A stretch of DNA of 64,000 nt from Lathyrus oleraceus (lineage: Eukaryota > Streptophyta > Magnoliopsida > Fabales > Fabaceae). Under the pieces are notes generated by a model. The model worked only from the letters and a program-made list of their open reading frames with translations. It made no database searches and was not told the DNA's origin. The position numbers and the translations under genes were made by a program. The DNA lies in assembly GCF_024323335.1 (NCBI RefSeq), contig NC_066581.1, positions 463,388,289-463,452,288 of the forward strand, read 5' to 3'. This document shows positions 23,224 to 35,320 of the stretch, piece by piece (position 1 is the first letter of the stretch; the number at the start of each line of letters is the position of its first letter).

Positions 23224-24557
23224 TGTTAAATACACAAGAAATGGGGGTTTGAATTTGGTTTTACAAGCAAAAGCTTTTTCCAAAATACGAACACCACTAA
23301 CAAGTTAATAACAAAGAGATAAAAACACAAGTATTTTTATCCTGGTTCGCTTGAAACACAAAGTTACTCCAGCCCATCCGCCAAGGTGATTTTTCCTTAT
23401 ACACAAGGACTTAATCCACTATAATCAACAAATTACAATAATCACAAAGAATACCCTTCTTTGTCTTCTTAAGGATCCAACTATACCCTAGTCTCCTTAA
23501 GGACTCACAAAGAATAACCTTATTTGTCTTCTCAAGGATAACCTCCTTAAGGAATCAAAGAAACAGTTTCACTAATATTTTGTGTGTTACAAGTTGCTTC
23601 TATACAAGCAGATTTTACATAAATGTTAAACAAACACTATAAAAACTGTGTACAAAAGAATGATAGTTTTTCACAAAGAAACAAACTTATCCAAATATTG
23701 CATCACCAGCGGATTTTCTTCAAGTCTCCAAGTCTTACTTATATAGCATAAGAAAAAGACCGGTGGAGGGGAAAATGGGGAAAGCTCATAGAGCAGTTGT
23801 CCACTGTTGGATGGTGAAATGAGTGATATTACGTACTGTCCTTCGCCCATAAAATCAGTGATAGGTGTGATATATAATACTGTCCTTTGCCCATGAAATC
23901 AGGTAATGGAAGGGATATTTGATTTGTACTATGTATTATTTAGTCACGTTCCTTTTTTATCTTATCTTCAAGTTCAGGCTTCTAATGAAAGTTGATGAAG
24001 AATCATAGAGTTGGATTCAGAAACTTCATAATCTTTGGTCAGAAACTTGACAACGTCAGTAGTCTAGCTTGATATCTTCAGTATCTTCAAAATCTTCAAA
24101 GTCTTCAGAATCTACAGTCAGAACCTTGATAACTTCAATCGCCTGACTTAAGATCTTTAGAATCTTCAGCTACGTAACATAACTTCAGAAGCTTGACATT
24201 CTACAGAAGTTTGGTGATCAGAGTCACATCCAGAAGCACGAACTGAGAGAATGTTGCAGCAACAACATAATGTCTCCTCAAAATCTTCTCAAGAGTGAAT
24301 CAGCACAGAAGCAGAAAGATCATTGCAGTAGAAATATTGAACATCTTTCATAACTTTTAATAACTTGCGTAGAAGCGGATTTGGAACTCATTATTCAGAA
24401 ACTAATGACGTTGCACATCATGTACTCAAAATCAGAATTTGCTGTTAGAGCTACACAATAACAAACCATTAGGGTACCAAAATTGTTCTCACACAAAAAC
24501 AACATTGTTATCATTAAAACTCAAGGTATAAATGCAGAACCAAATCTTATTTTAACA
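23224..24557 (-). repeat. LTR of Sirevirus B, shared by two internal regions
   Basis: The 1,334 bp block has inverted ends TGTTAAA...TTTAACA. TATA-like CTATATAAG lies at 23738-23747 (minus). The PBS and gag of one copy lie on its low-coordinate side. The PPT (GGGGGATAT, 24558-24566) and env-like C-terminus of another copy lie on its high-coordinate side. It therefore acts as 5' LTR for the copy at 16275-23223 and as 3' LTR for the copy at 24558-30850. Confidence 0.85.
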
Positions 24558-25406
24558 ATATCCCCCTTTTTTATGATGATAAAACATATATTTTGAATAA
24601 TAGTTTTCTATAGGGTAATCACAAAATAATACATCCTACAGAAGCACAAATCTCCCGTGAGATGTATAATCCTAAAAAGATAAAATCAGAATGAAAGAAC
24701 ACTTTCCTGATTAATCTTTTTGAAGTACCAGAGTAAATTTTCAATCAGAATCTGGTTTATCTTCAGAAGTTGATTGATGTTGTCCATAGCACTGGTTTGT
24801 TAACATCAACATTCTAATGAGCTTCACTTCAGAAGCTTTGTTGAGTTCTTTTGAAGACGCTTTTAAAGCTGGTTATCTTCTTAAAGAAACTTGATTTTCA
24901 AGTCTGATTACTATGGAGGAAACTCTTCCTCATAGCTAGATTCCAAAGCCAAAGTTTTTCTAAAAAGACTTTTAGAAGAACTTGATGCCAAGTACCCAAT
25001 GTTCTAAGTTTAGAACATGAATATTAATTCCTTGAATTCTCAATCATCAACATGAAGGATTTACGGACTCAGATAGAAGACCATTTCATCAAAAACTGGT
25101 AACTTGTATGCTGATCTTTGAAACTCCATGAAAGCTCTTGATGCTTATCCATTCTGGCTTAAGAACTTAACCCTGTAAAACATTTAACAAACTATTCTTC
25201 GAAGTAGTTGTTAGCAGAAAACATTATACAGTGTTTGGGTGTTTAGTTAGGGATTAAGGTACATTAAAAAATAATTACACATCTTCCCCTTAGAAATGTT
25301 TCTCCCCCTTTGTCATCAATAAAAAAAACATAGACATAAAAAAATTCATAGATAATGCCAAAAGGCAGAAAAGATACAAATAGAAGCAATAAAATAAAAT
25401 AAAGGG
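24558..25406 (-). other. Post-env non-coding region of second Sirevirus B copy
   Basis: Contains the PPT beside the LTR and two further PPT-like tracts (GGGGAAG near 25288 and GGGGGAGA near 25305), as expected of a Sirevirus. No coding frame is seen. Confidence 0.65.
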
Positions 25407-25672
25407 CTAGGGGTTTTGAGGAGTAGGTGGAGGAAGTCTGGATAGAATCAATTGAAACATAATGTCTTGTTTGTCCAGACGCTCTTTGACCAATGCATTA
25501 TCAGCTTTGATTTCCTTAATAGTCTTTCGGAGCGCTTCTGGAATATCTCCAGATGAAGTTCTAGCAGAAGGTTGAGAAACAGAAGCTTCAACTTATTGAG
25601 TCTCAGAAACAATAATCTGAGCAACAGCTTCTTCTATTATGCAATCTTGATATCCAGAATCAACTACAACAT
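25407..25672 (-). pseudogene. Env-like C-terminus, second Sirevirus B copy
   Basis: The minus-strand frame ends with TAG at 25407-25409. It encodes a charged, helix-prone segment ('IPEALRKTIKEIKADNALV', 'ERLDKQDIMFQLILSRL', likely coiled coil) and a short P-rich tail. One in-frame TAA lies near 25592. The frame continues at 30649 on the other side of the inserted Ogre LTR. Confidence 0.65.
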
Positions 25673-25886
25673 TATAGCGGGAAATTCATGATCATAAAGC
25701 TATTGACGAGCTAGAGATCAATTAACAAGAGTCGCCACCACACTTTTATTGTTTCCAAGGGAAAAGGGAAAAAAGTACGAACAAAACCCAAAAGTAAGAA
25801 GTTTTCAAATCAAAACTAATAAAATGTTAGAGATTACAGGTAAGGGGGTTGGTTACACAGAGGGAAGGTGTTACCACCCAAAGTGT

Positions 25887-25902
25887 CCTAGGTACTCCTA
25901 GG
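25887..25902 (-). repeat. GTACTC-loop hairpin, copy in solo LTR
   Basis: CCTAG-GTACTC-CTAGG, a 5 bp perfect stem with the same loop as copies that have quite different stems. Confidence 0.75.
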
Positions 25903-26006
25903 GAGTCCTTTTTGTGTGCATATGTACTTGGTATAAAGTGATGTTTACAAACAAATAAAATGGGGGGATGAGAAAAGAATTCATTAATTATATTTTTGTA
26001 TTTGGC

Positions 26007-26069
26007 AAGACCTTCGGTCTTGTGCCTACGTACCAACATAAAAATGAGGGATCAAAACCTCGTAGTTCG
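26007..26069 (-). repeat. TACGTA two-hairpin module, copy in solo LTR
   Basis: First hairpin AAGACC-TTC-GGTCTT (26007-26021), then GCCTACGTA at 26024, a weaker inner stem (CC...CAT/ATG...GG with two mismatches), then CGTAGTTCG to 26069. Confidence 0.7.
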
Positions 26070-28850
26070 TGCTATAAATTTCAAAATAAGTGCATTGATT
26101 TTAACAAAATTTAAGTTTGAAAGGCACAGAGGCCTGAAAATGATTTGAATGAGTTAGTTCTTTTTGGCTTTTTGAAAATTTTAAGTCAAGTATAATTAAG
26201 TTTATTTACAAATTTGATTTAAGAAAAGAAGTTTGAAAATGCAATGACATAAGGCCTAAGTTTCTATCTTTTTGTAAAAGTGGTCAAAGTTTAGAACAAA
26301 AGTAGTTCACACAGAGAAGATTGTGAAAATGGAGGGAGAGATTTTGAAATTAAAGAAGCGGGGAGGAGATGAAGAGACTATGCTATGCACAAAAATTAAA
26401 AGTTTAGAGTTGAAAAGATCTGACCAAATGGGTAGCAATCCAATAGACAAGTGTGTCAATAGAAACCCAGAATTCCCTTGGACTTTTAGAAGCAAACAAC
26501 ACAGAAATGCACAATTATATTATCTTGAAGAGCAAGGCATCAAATAAAGGTGGCCTCATCCAAGCTTATCCATTCCATGATCTTCTTCAAAATGGCCCAT
26601 GTAACAAATGAATTCCACAAGTCACAGGTTCAAAATAACAGCTTCACAATGATCATGTTGCAAATGAATCTCAGAAGGTTCTTCAAAGATGTATCAGATG
26701 AATTTCAAATTGCAAGCACTTGGTTCTTAAACAAGTTGGTATTGACCTAGTCCATTAGCTTAGGGAGGTTGCCTAGATTCTAAGTCCATTTGTCCAAGAT
26801 CAAGCCAACAGTCTACACAAAAGTTTTTTTTAGGGTTTTTGTTGTTATTATGTACATTAATGGTCAAAGACCACACAAACAAGCAAAGAATACACAAACA
26901 AAATATATCACACAATATGGTCCAAATGGACAAAGTGAAAATTGCATTAACATAAACAATTAGAATGATATGAACAATGGCAAATGAAATAAAGTGCTAA
27001 AAGTAAATTGCATTAAAGTAAAGGCTTGAAGTTAAAAGTCAATAGTTAGTAAGTTAGAAGTTAGTTTTGTTTTGCTTTTCATTTCAAGACATTCTTTGGA
27101 TAACACTCAACCCACTTATCACAAGCATGGATCCTTGAACCAAAACATCTTCCAAAGGAAAGAAAGAAGGCCAAGTTTCCACACAATACCATGAAAGAGG
27201 GGAGACTTACAATCTCACTAACTAGAATGCTTATGCCTTTTATGTCACAAATGTAGGGCTATGTTAAGCAATCATAATTGGACTTATGTAGAAGCCACAA
27301 CTATTTGAGGCTGGGTAATAGAATTTTGTTGTTAATGCATGTTGGAGACATAGTATTATGAACTATGCTCATGAAACATACCACACACAAAAAATATGCA
27401 AAAGGTGTGGCCTAATCTCATCCATACTCATGTCAATTTTTCAATCAACTAGCATTAGGACTTTGAGATGTCATAGGCCAAATGGAAATGAATGAATGAA
27501 GAAGAGGAATTAGATGAAGAGGGAAGGGAATGAATGAGATCACAAATTGGTCAAATGAGGACTTTTACCAAATTAATATCATTCATTCATTTTGGGAGAT
27601 GGAATGTACATTCCATCAATCCCCTAAATCCAATGATATTAACTTGACAAAGTCAAATCAACCTTGACCAAGGCCCAACAACAATAAGCAAACTCAAACA
27701 AGTCAATACAAATGGTCAACAAATTTTAATTGGCATTTATTCAATTAAAAATAATAAAATAGTGCATTTAAATCAAATATGTTTTGTCCAATTCCTAAAA
27801 TCTCACAAAAACACCAAAGAAATGGCCATGAGATTTATCATAGGTCAAACAAGGTCAAAAAGGACCTTGAAAAAAAAATCATAATTTTTGGACATTTAAA
27901 AAAAAATTAACAATTAAAAACAAACGCAAAATAATTTAATTCATGTAAAATATTAATAATGATCCAAAAAATAATTTTAATTCAGAATATGAAAGAGAAA
28001 AATATTTGAAATTTTTTGGTGAAACTCCCATATTTTTTGGATCAATATTGAATTTAATCTGAATTATTGAAGAAAATGAAATTAAAAGTAAAATTCAAAA
28101 ATTCAAAAATACGTGGACCATTAATCTCCCTCATTAATTGAGGTGGCAGATCTGATGATCCAAAATGCGCGTCCCACCGTGTTCATCAGTCAACAGCGCA
28201 CACAATTGGTAATTAAAACAAATGCTCAAGATTAAAACGTGATACATGGATCCTATGGTTCACATCCTTGCCAAGTCATCGCCGGAGCCAGAGCTCCGGT
28301 CATCTTCTCCGGTGAACCTCATCGGACTGGTCAAGATGAACCATCACCAAAAAGAAAAACAAGGACATGATCTTGAAGAAAAAATGACACTGAGCTCGAA
28401 TCTGACCTCCATTCGTTCCAATTCCAAATATATTAAGAGATATGTGGGTTTGAAATTTGAGGTACATGAACTGAGTTGCTTCGATTTGACCTCAAAGCAA
28501 CTCAATCTTCTTGCCTACATTGGTAGGACTTCAGACAACCAAAGAATCAATGGAATTGAGCAAGAATTTAAGAGAATCGAAGAGTTTAAAATTTCTGCAA
28601 ATTACCTTCAATGGAGGTGTGAACTCGATGGATCTTGATCTTGCTTGTGCTTGGACTCACTCAACTTGCTTGCAGGAGAAGGATTGAATGGTTTAGAAGC
28701 AATGGATTCCTGGAGAATTGAATTCCAAAACAGTGGAGATTCAAGCTCAAATTTAAAAGAACTTATCAGGTTTATCCTATGAGAGTGAAGGGTTTTCAAT
28801 GGGGGAACAAAGCTGGCGCGATGGTGATCTTAATTCTGAGCAATTGAAGC

Positions 28851-28861
28851 TCTATTTATAG
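28851..28861 (-). promoter_or_regulatory. TATA box of solo Ogre LTR
   Basis: CTATAAATAGA on the element's sense strand, about 1.8 kb from the outer end of the LTR. It is the best TATA match in the LTR. Confidence 0.65.
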
Positions 28862-29227
28862 TTGAATCATGTGATATTTGCACACTCACTTTCATTTTCC
28901 AAATTTGGCAAATGTGATGTAATGCTGGATGGGCACGCATAGGCCCATGAAATGATGGCTTGAAGTCCATAATTGAAGATCAGATGTGTTGAAGTAGGCT
29001 TGGATTGCAAGGCACATGTACATTGATGTTTGAAGATTGATCCATGCCAAATGATATCAGCCTGTTTAAGCCATGCGCAGCCTATGCATTTCTCATCCAA
29101 AATGAATGAATTTAAGCTCTTTGGAAAGGTGAGATCAAGAGGAACAACTTTGATGTTCAACACTTTTTCATTTGGAGCTTGGAACTTGGAGTAATTGGAG
29201 GTGGAAGTTTGGAAAATTTTGACATAT

Positions 29228-29865
29228 CAAAAATTTTCTAAGTGTCAAGCCATATGTCTCAATATTCCACCTTGCTTAACTTTTTATATGAGATTCCAAT
29301 GAGAAAAGTGTCTTCATCAAAGTTGTAGCTCTCTCAAAGACATTCAAATGTTCACCAATTTCCTGTAATTTGGATTTGAAAAGATAGAGTTATGCATTTT
29401 TGAAGTTTGGAAAAATCACTTGATCAATGGTATAGGTCAAAAGTGTCCTATAATGTAGCCTCATATCATATGCTCAAAAAAGTTTAATTAGCTCCCACTA
29501 CAAACATCAAAGTTGAATTATACACATTGAATTTGATTGTGCAACTCAAAAATTTTCTAAGTGTCAAGCCATATGTCTCAATATTCCACCTTGCTTAACT
29601 TTTTATATGAGATTCCAATGAGAAAAGTGTCTTCATCAAAGTTGTAGCTCTCTCAAAGACATTCAAATGTTCACCAATTTCCTGTAATTTGGATTTGAAA
29701 AGATAGAGTTATGCATTTTTGAAGTTTGGAAAAATCACTTGATCAATGGTATAGGTCAAAAGTGTCCTATAATGTAGCCTCATATCATATGCTCAAAAAA
29801 GTTTAATTAGCTCCCACTACAAACATCAAAGTTGAATTATACACATTGAATTTGATTGTGCAACT
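29228..29865. repeat. Perfect 319 bp tandem duplication
   Basis: 29228-29546 and 29547-29865 read identically from start to finish. The copy boundary is at 'gcaact|caaaaatttt'. It lies in the U3 part of the solo Ogre LTR. Confidence 0.95.
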
Positions 29866-30648
29866 TGGAAATCTTTCATCTCATAAAAATTGAGCAAGTT
29901 ATGGCCTTGGGAAGTTGACTTTCAAATTAGGGTTTAGACAAAATGACCTATAATGCTTCAACATAGAAAATGAGTTTCCAAGAAAAACTAGCTCTAGGTA
30001 TCAACATGAAAGTTGTTTGGAATGTAATTTAGAGTACCTTTTCTCTTGGAATCATTTTCAAATGATGAATTCATCTGGCCAACCACCATCAACCAACTTG
30101 CTAATTTCCAATTCTCTTGACTTTCTTGGCTCATGGTAGATCATATATGCATAAGATGATGAAATTTGGAGTGTCCCTTGAGAAATTTTATCAATTGGTG
30201 AGATAGCTTGTTGGAGAAGTTACTCAAGATACCTAGTCAAACTAGGGTTTCCAAGGCAAATCACCCTCAAACTCTTGAAGAAAACTTGATCAATATAACA
30301 TGTAGAGAACATTGGGACTCATATATGATGCTTATAACCATTATTGAATCAATTCTTGGTTGTGCTCTTTGCTCATGAGGGTCTCAAACCCTAGATGTGA
30401 ACTTGATGAATCAAATGAGATCATGTCCTACCTACAAAAGAGTTAGACAAATGCAAAGACATATTTTTGGTATTTTGGTTAGTGAAATGATAAAATACAA
30501 GTATGATATAATCAAAAAATTCTTGGTGATCTCCCCCAAAATAAACCCAATGAAAGAGGGACAAGGAGGATGCCAAGACATGATCCCAATACTAATGCTT
30601 ATGATGGAATTACATGAGGGATCTTAAGGTCAAAATTGGGGTTTTACA

Positions 30649-30830
30649 AGCATCCTGAACGACCACTTCTTCCACTACTTCTTGAATGACTTCCTTAACC
30701 TCTAGAGCAGGAAAACATAACTGGGAGTTTCCTAACTTCCAGATTTCTATTAAGGGAATAAACCCATAACGAAAGTTTCTTTAAGATACTTTATACCCGA
30801 AATTCTTCAGCTTAGAGATTTAGAATCAAT
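30649..30830 (-). pseudogene. Env-like fragment upstream of the solo LTR insertion
   Basis: The minus-strand frame includes 'FRYGFIPLIEIWKLGNSQL' and 'EVKEVIQEVVEEVVVQDA'. It connects in frame, counting the target duplication once, to the C-terminus at 25672. One TAA lies near 30783. Homology stops at about 30830, where element F sequence begins, so the rest of this Sirevirus copy is deleted. Confidence 0.55.
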
Positions 30831-30850
30831 CCATATTCTGTAAGCTTCCC

Positions 30851-31767
30851 AAGCATAATCACTCTGCTAGGGAATCGTTGCTCTTGACAGTAGGAGTCAG
30901 GTATAGTTTTGTTTGTTCCTTGTTTGTTTGGTTGTTTCTCTTTACTATTTTACTTGCCTTATCATTATTTCATTTATCACATGATTTATTGCTTTCATAT
31001 ATTATATCCTAAGATATATTTGTTGAATTTCTATGTTGTGGGACGGGTTTCATGATGATATTGAGTGATAAGCCCAATACCCAGACTTTGAAACTACACA
31101 TGGGATAGATTGATGGCTCTATACTGACTTGTCGGACGTAGTTATCTTGATGGGATGGTGTGAAGACTCTTCCTATAGTAAATTCCTTTTTAAGTTTCAT
31201 TGGCACATAACTCAGTTTGCGTTGGAAATCATTCTTTCTAAGGGGATCTGTGACTCTAGGGACCTTTAATTAATCTATGGCTTTTGAAGTTGAGGGTTGG
31301 CCTCACTTAGGGTAGATCCTCATGATAGTATCATTATCCCGCAAGTCATTTTGTGATGAAAACGATACTTTCACCCCAGGATTCATGACACTAGGAAGCT
31401 TCATAAAGCCTTAAAACCTACCAGTGATGGGATATGGGTTTTATGCAAGAAACCAAGACTCTACATACCTCGACACGTCAGACCTTTGAACTTATGTAGA
31501 GGAGTATGGATAGATTATTCAGATGTGCCAAACCTTTGAATGCATGATGTTGCATCTCATGACATCATATCAAAACCAATTTTAGCATGTGTATTCCTAG
31601 GGAATCCAAAAAAGGCTTTAAGTTTTGTTGAACATTCAAAAGTATTCGGATTCTCTGGAAATGTAAAATATATATTTACATGAATTTCATTCATTCATGC
31701 ATTCATAACCTTTCATACAGAAAAACAAAATGCTTACACCATCTTCCTCCTTGTAGAAAAGACGACG
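30851..31767 (+). other. Leader of Ogre-like element F with degraded PBS
   Basis: At 30856-30875 'taatcactctgctagggaat' resembles the Ogre primer site TGGCGACTCTGCTGGGGAT with about five changes. The stretch then leads to gag on the plus strand. The 5' LTR is missing. No coding frame is seen to 31767. Confidence 0.45.
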
Positions 31768-33990
31768 ACTCGCCATCGGTACTTCACCAGAGAAAACAAA
31801 CAGAAGATCATGACAGATGTTGAATAGGAAAACGCTACCTACAAGGAAACATTGGCCCAGTTCCAAGGGAAGATGGGTTTTTTTGAAGGAAATATGGATG
31901 CAATCATGGAGTATCTTCGCGCTCAGAAGGACACCGTTGTTGCTGCCATTACTGTTATTACTACTACTATTATTGATATTACTCTTGTTGTTGTTGAGAC
32001 ACCGATCGAGACTGTGATTCAACCTACTACTAACTAGTCAAGCCCTCATTCTAGTCCAAGTAGGAATGATGTCGCCTACCCATGCGTAATGCCTCTGAAT
32101 TATACTCCCCTGATTCCCAATGGAAGTGCTTTTGTTCCGTACCAACCGTTTATTGCGCCTCCGGTCAATGGGAATTATGCTACCTTTCCTTGGGGAATGC
32201 CTACTCATCTCTCACCTCAGGTAGTTAATGCTGACAACAATGAGATTTCTCAAGGCCAGACTCGTCAAAATTATGTGGCAGTCACTATTGAAACACTGGA
32301 TGACAATGAGCCTGAATATAGAGGTTCTCACATCCATGTTCAGATTCCTCCTCAGCCTGCTCAACTTGTTGTTCAAAATCCGAATCAAGGTGTCCAATCT
32401 GAAATGCCTCTTCCTTATCTTGGGGTGTCTTCTGCTGTTGTTGCACCTCCACATCCTTACCCTAGGGAACCCTATGCTCCATATATGGGGTTCGGTATGG
32501 TTAGACTGCTGGTCATATGGTTAGTCCTGGAATGGTATATCCACATCATATGTATCCCCAATTTTTTTCTCCTCTAGTGCCTGCTCAAACAAATTCCCAA
32601 GTTATTCAGTTTCCAAATCCCCAGACTTATCTCCAAGGTTAGCTTGTCAATCGAAGTGTTCCTGGTGCAAGTCAGAACAAGTCAGCTAACTATCAGTTGT
32701 TAGATGAAAGGATCAGAGCAATTGAAGGTTTTTCAGGTTATGGTATGGATGTGAAAGAGTTATGTTTGGTATCGAATCTGGTTCTTCCTTAGAAATTCAA
32801 GGTGCCAGATCTACCAAAATTCAAGGGGTTGAGTTGTTCGAAAAGCCATGTCACCATGCACTGTAGGGAGATGGCTTCTTATATTGATAACGATGATTCA
32901 CTCATCCATTTCTTTCAGGATATTCTGTCTAGGGCTTTCGTTGATTGGTATATGGGTCTTAAGTGCAGCAAAATCAGATACTGGAAAGACTTGTCTGAAG
33001 CATTTTTGAAGCAATATAAGTACAACCTGGACATGGCTCCCACCAAGTTATAATTATAAAGTCAAGCTCAGAAAACCAATTAAACATTCAAACAATACAC
33101 TCAAACATGGTGTGAAATGGCTTCACATCTTCGACCAGCATTGTCAGACACAGAGTTGGTTGACATATTCATGGGCACGCTTCAGGTTTTGTATTTCTAA
33201 AAAATGGTCGGTAGTTTATCTTCCAACTTTGCTGATGTTGTGACCATCGGAGAACATATTGAAAATGGGATGAAATCTAGGAAAATTGTTGGTGCTGCTA
33301 ATCAATAGGAAGTGGGCAAGAAACCATAAGGTGGCTTTGCAAAGAAAAAGGAAGGGGAGGCAAGTGTTGCAATGGCAAGTGTCCACCCTCAATTCCAAGC
33401 TCACGTGGCTCCCATGTCTTACTACCTCTATCCATATATTGGGGAATCTCAGTATCAGCAACAACCGTTCCAATATCAACCACAACATTAGTATCAACAA
33501 CTTCCCCATGCTCAATTTCCTCAGTACCAACAGCCTCAATAGGCTCAAGCTGCCCTGAATCAACAACCTCCTCAGAACAATAGGGGTCAAGGACAAGGGT
33601 AGAACTGGCGTGGGAATAATAATCAGAATGGAAGGTGTCCTCAATATGACAAAATCCATGTACCTTATACACAAGTGGTACCCTTCCTTGTCCAAGTCGG
33701 GGCAATCGTACCAAAAGAAATTCCACCTTCCATTTTCCCTTATCACTCAAAGCATAATCCTAGCGCCTCATGTGCCTACCATGTCGGGCATATAGGGCAT
33801 TCTACCGAGGATTGTTAGCCTCTAAAAGCTAAGGTACAAGAGCTCATTGACCAGAAAATATTTTCTTTCTCTGAGGAAAATCCTAATATGAAAATGAATC
33901 CTCTGCCTACTTATAATAGGTTGGTGGTAAGTGTGGTTATTGAGGAAGAATGCATAGAATTGGTCATAGGTGTTGCTGAGGTAAAAACTC
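31768..33990 (+). pseudogene. gag: Ogre/Tat gag of element F (many stops)
   Basis: The plus-strand frame is homologous to gag of element E: N-terminal start near 31770, P-rich linker (32089-32540), capsid part 32802-33250 ('SLIHFFQDILSRAFVDWYM', 'AFLKQYKYNLDMAPTKL'), Q/P/Y-rich linker, and the variant zinc knuckle 'CAYHVGHIGHSTEDC' (C-X2-H-X5-H-X4-C) near 33775-33820. It ends in 'KAKVQELIDQKIFSFSEENP'. More than ten in-frame stops are present. Protease is not found after it. Confidence 0.88.
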
Positions 33991-34084
33991 ATATGACAAT
34001 GGTTTTAGAGAAGCACCAATTATTCACATTGACCACTTGGATGAACCAACATGTTGTCTAGCAACTGAGGCAAAATCTGATGAT

Positions 34085-35320
34085 AAACCTTAGTTCTACA
34101 ACATTAAAAGATATCTGGAAAAGCAAGAGTATCCTGAGAATGTGTCCATCACTAATAGAAGGCTTCGTGCAAAGTTTTTCTTGAATGGGGATATGTTATA
34201 CAAGAGAAATTATGATTTTATTTTACTCTGGAGCATGGATAGACACGAAGCAAACACAATTATAAGATCCCTACATGAGGGTTGTGAAGGAGTACATTCT
34301 AAAGGGAATGCCATGGCCAAAAAGATCCTTTGGGCTGGCTACTACTAGACAATAATGGCGGTTGATTGTTACAACTTTGTCAAAAGATGTCACAAATGTC
34401 AAATCTATGGGGACAAGATCCATGTGCCACCAACTTCATTGAACGTTTTGACTTCTCCTTGGCCCTTCTCTATGTCGGGTATTGATATAATTGGAATGAT
34501 CGAGCTGGAAGCTTCCAACAGTCGTTGTTTCATTCTGGTTGCCATTGATTACTTCACCAAGTGGGTCGAAGCTGCTTCAAATGCAAATGCCACACGACAA
34601 GTGGTTACTAGATTCATTAAGAAAGAGATAATTTATTTCTATAGTGTTCCTAGCAAGATTATCACCAACAATACCAGTAACCTACACAACAAGATAATGA
34701 GAGAGTTGTGTCAAGAATTCAAGATCGAGCACCACAACTGTTCACCATACCGGCCCAAGAATGGCTTCGTAGAAGCAGAAAATAAAAATGTCAAGAAGAT
34801 CGTACAGAAAATGGTCAAGACTTATAAGGATTTGCATGGCTATCGATCTTCAGTGTGTACTTCTACTGGGGCAACTCCATTCTCAGTTGTATATGAGATG
34901 GAGGTTGTCTTACTGATTAAGGTTGAAGTTCCTTCGTTAAGGGTTATCATGGAAGCTGACCTTGATAAATCTGAATGGGTTCTATCTATATACAATCAGT
35001 TGAATGCCATTGAAGAAAAGCATTTGATGGCTGTTTTCCATGGTCAATTGTACCAGAGATGCCTCAAAAGAGCTTTTAATAAGAAGGTTCTCCCTCATGT
35101 GTACCATGAAGGTGAACTCGTGCTCAAGAAATACTCTCATATGCACTCGGATCCACGAGGCAAGTGGACTCCCAACTAAGAAGAACCATTTGTTGTCAAG
35201 AAGACCTTTTTAGGCGGAGCCCTGGTTCTCACCACCATGGATGGGGAGGAGTTTCCACTTCCATTGAACTCTGATGTAGTCAAAAAAATATTATGTCTAC
35301 AAAAAATGAATAAAGATCCC
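34085..35320 (+). pseudogene. pol: Ogre/Tat integrase of element F
   Basis: Starts in the linker before integrase ('FYNIKRYLEKQEYPENVS'). The HHCC zinc domain follows ('MDRHEANTIIRSLHEGC', 'KRCHKCQIYGDK'), then the catalytic core: D in 'MSGIDIIGMIE', then 'IITNNTSNLHNK', where the second catalytic Asp is Asn, and 'SPYRPKNGFVEAEN'. A stop at 34347 and another at 35177 interrupt it. The C-terminal tail runs to about 35320. Gag and integrase are separated by only about 100 bp, so protease, RT and both RNase H domains are deleted. Confidence 0.92.

Larger units (their letters stand above)
25673..30648 (-). mobile_element. Solo Ogre-like LTR, 4,976 bp
   Basis: Starts TATAGCGGGAAATTC (TG to TA at the first two bases) and ends TTTTACA. 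It is flanked by AACAT (25668-25672) and AGCAT (30649-30653), a 5 bp duplication with one mismatch. No gag or pol is inside. It carries the 'gagtcgccaccac' end, the 'ggttacacagagggaaggtg' block, the GTACTC-loop hairpin (25887) and the TACGTA module (26024) shared by Ogre LTRs. On the sense strand a TATA box (CTATAAATAGA) lies at 28851-28861, leaving a leader of about 3.2 kb to the LTR end. It most likely formed by LTR-LTR recombination. The ORF at 28246-28638 has no recognisable domain. Confidence 0.85.

Noticed and set aside
28246..28638. 130-codon plus-strand ORF in the solo Ogre LTR
   Set aside because: Antisense to the LTR, overlaps the leader region, no recognisable domain.
33216..33750. 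Minus-strand ORFs of 150 and 176 codons
   Set aside because: Antisense shadow of the Q/P-rich gag linker of element F.
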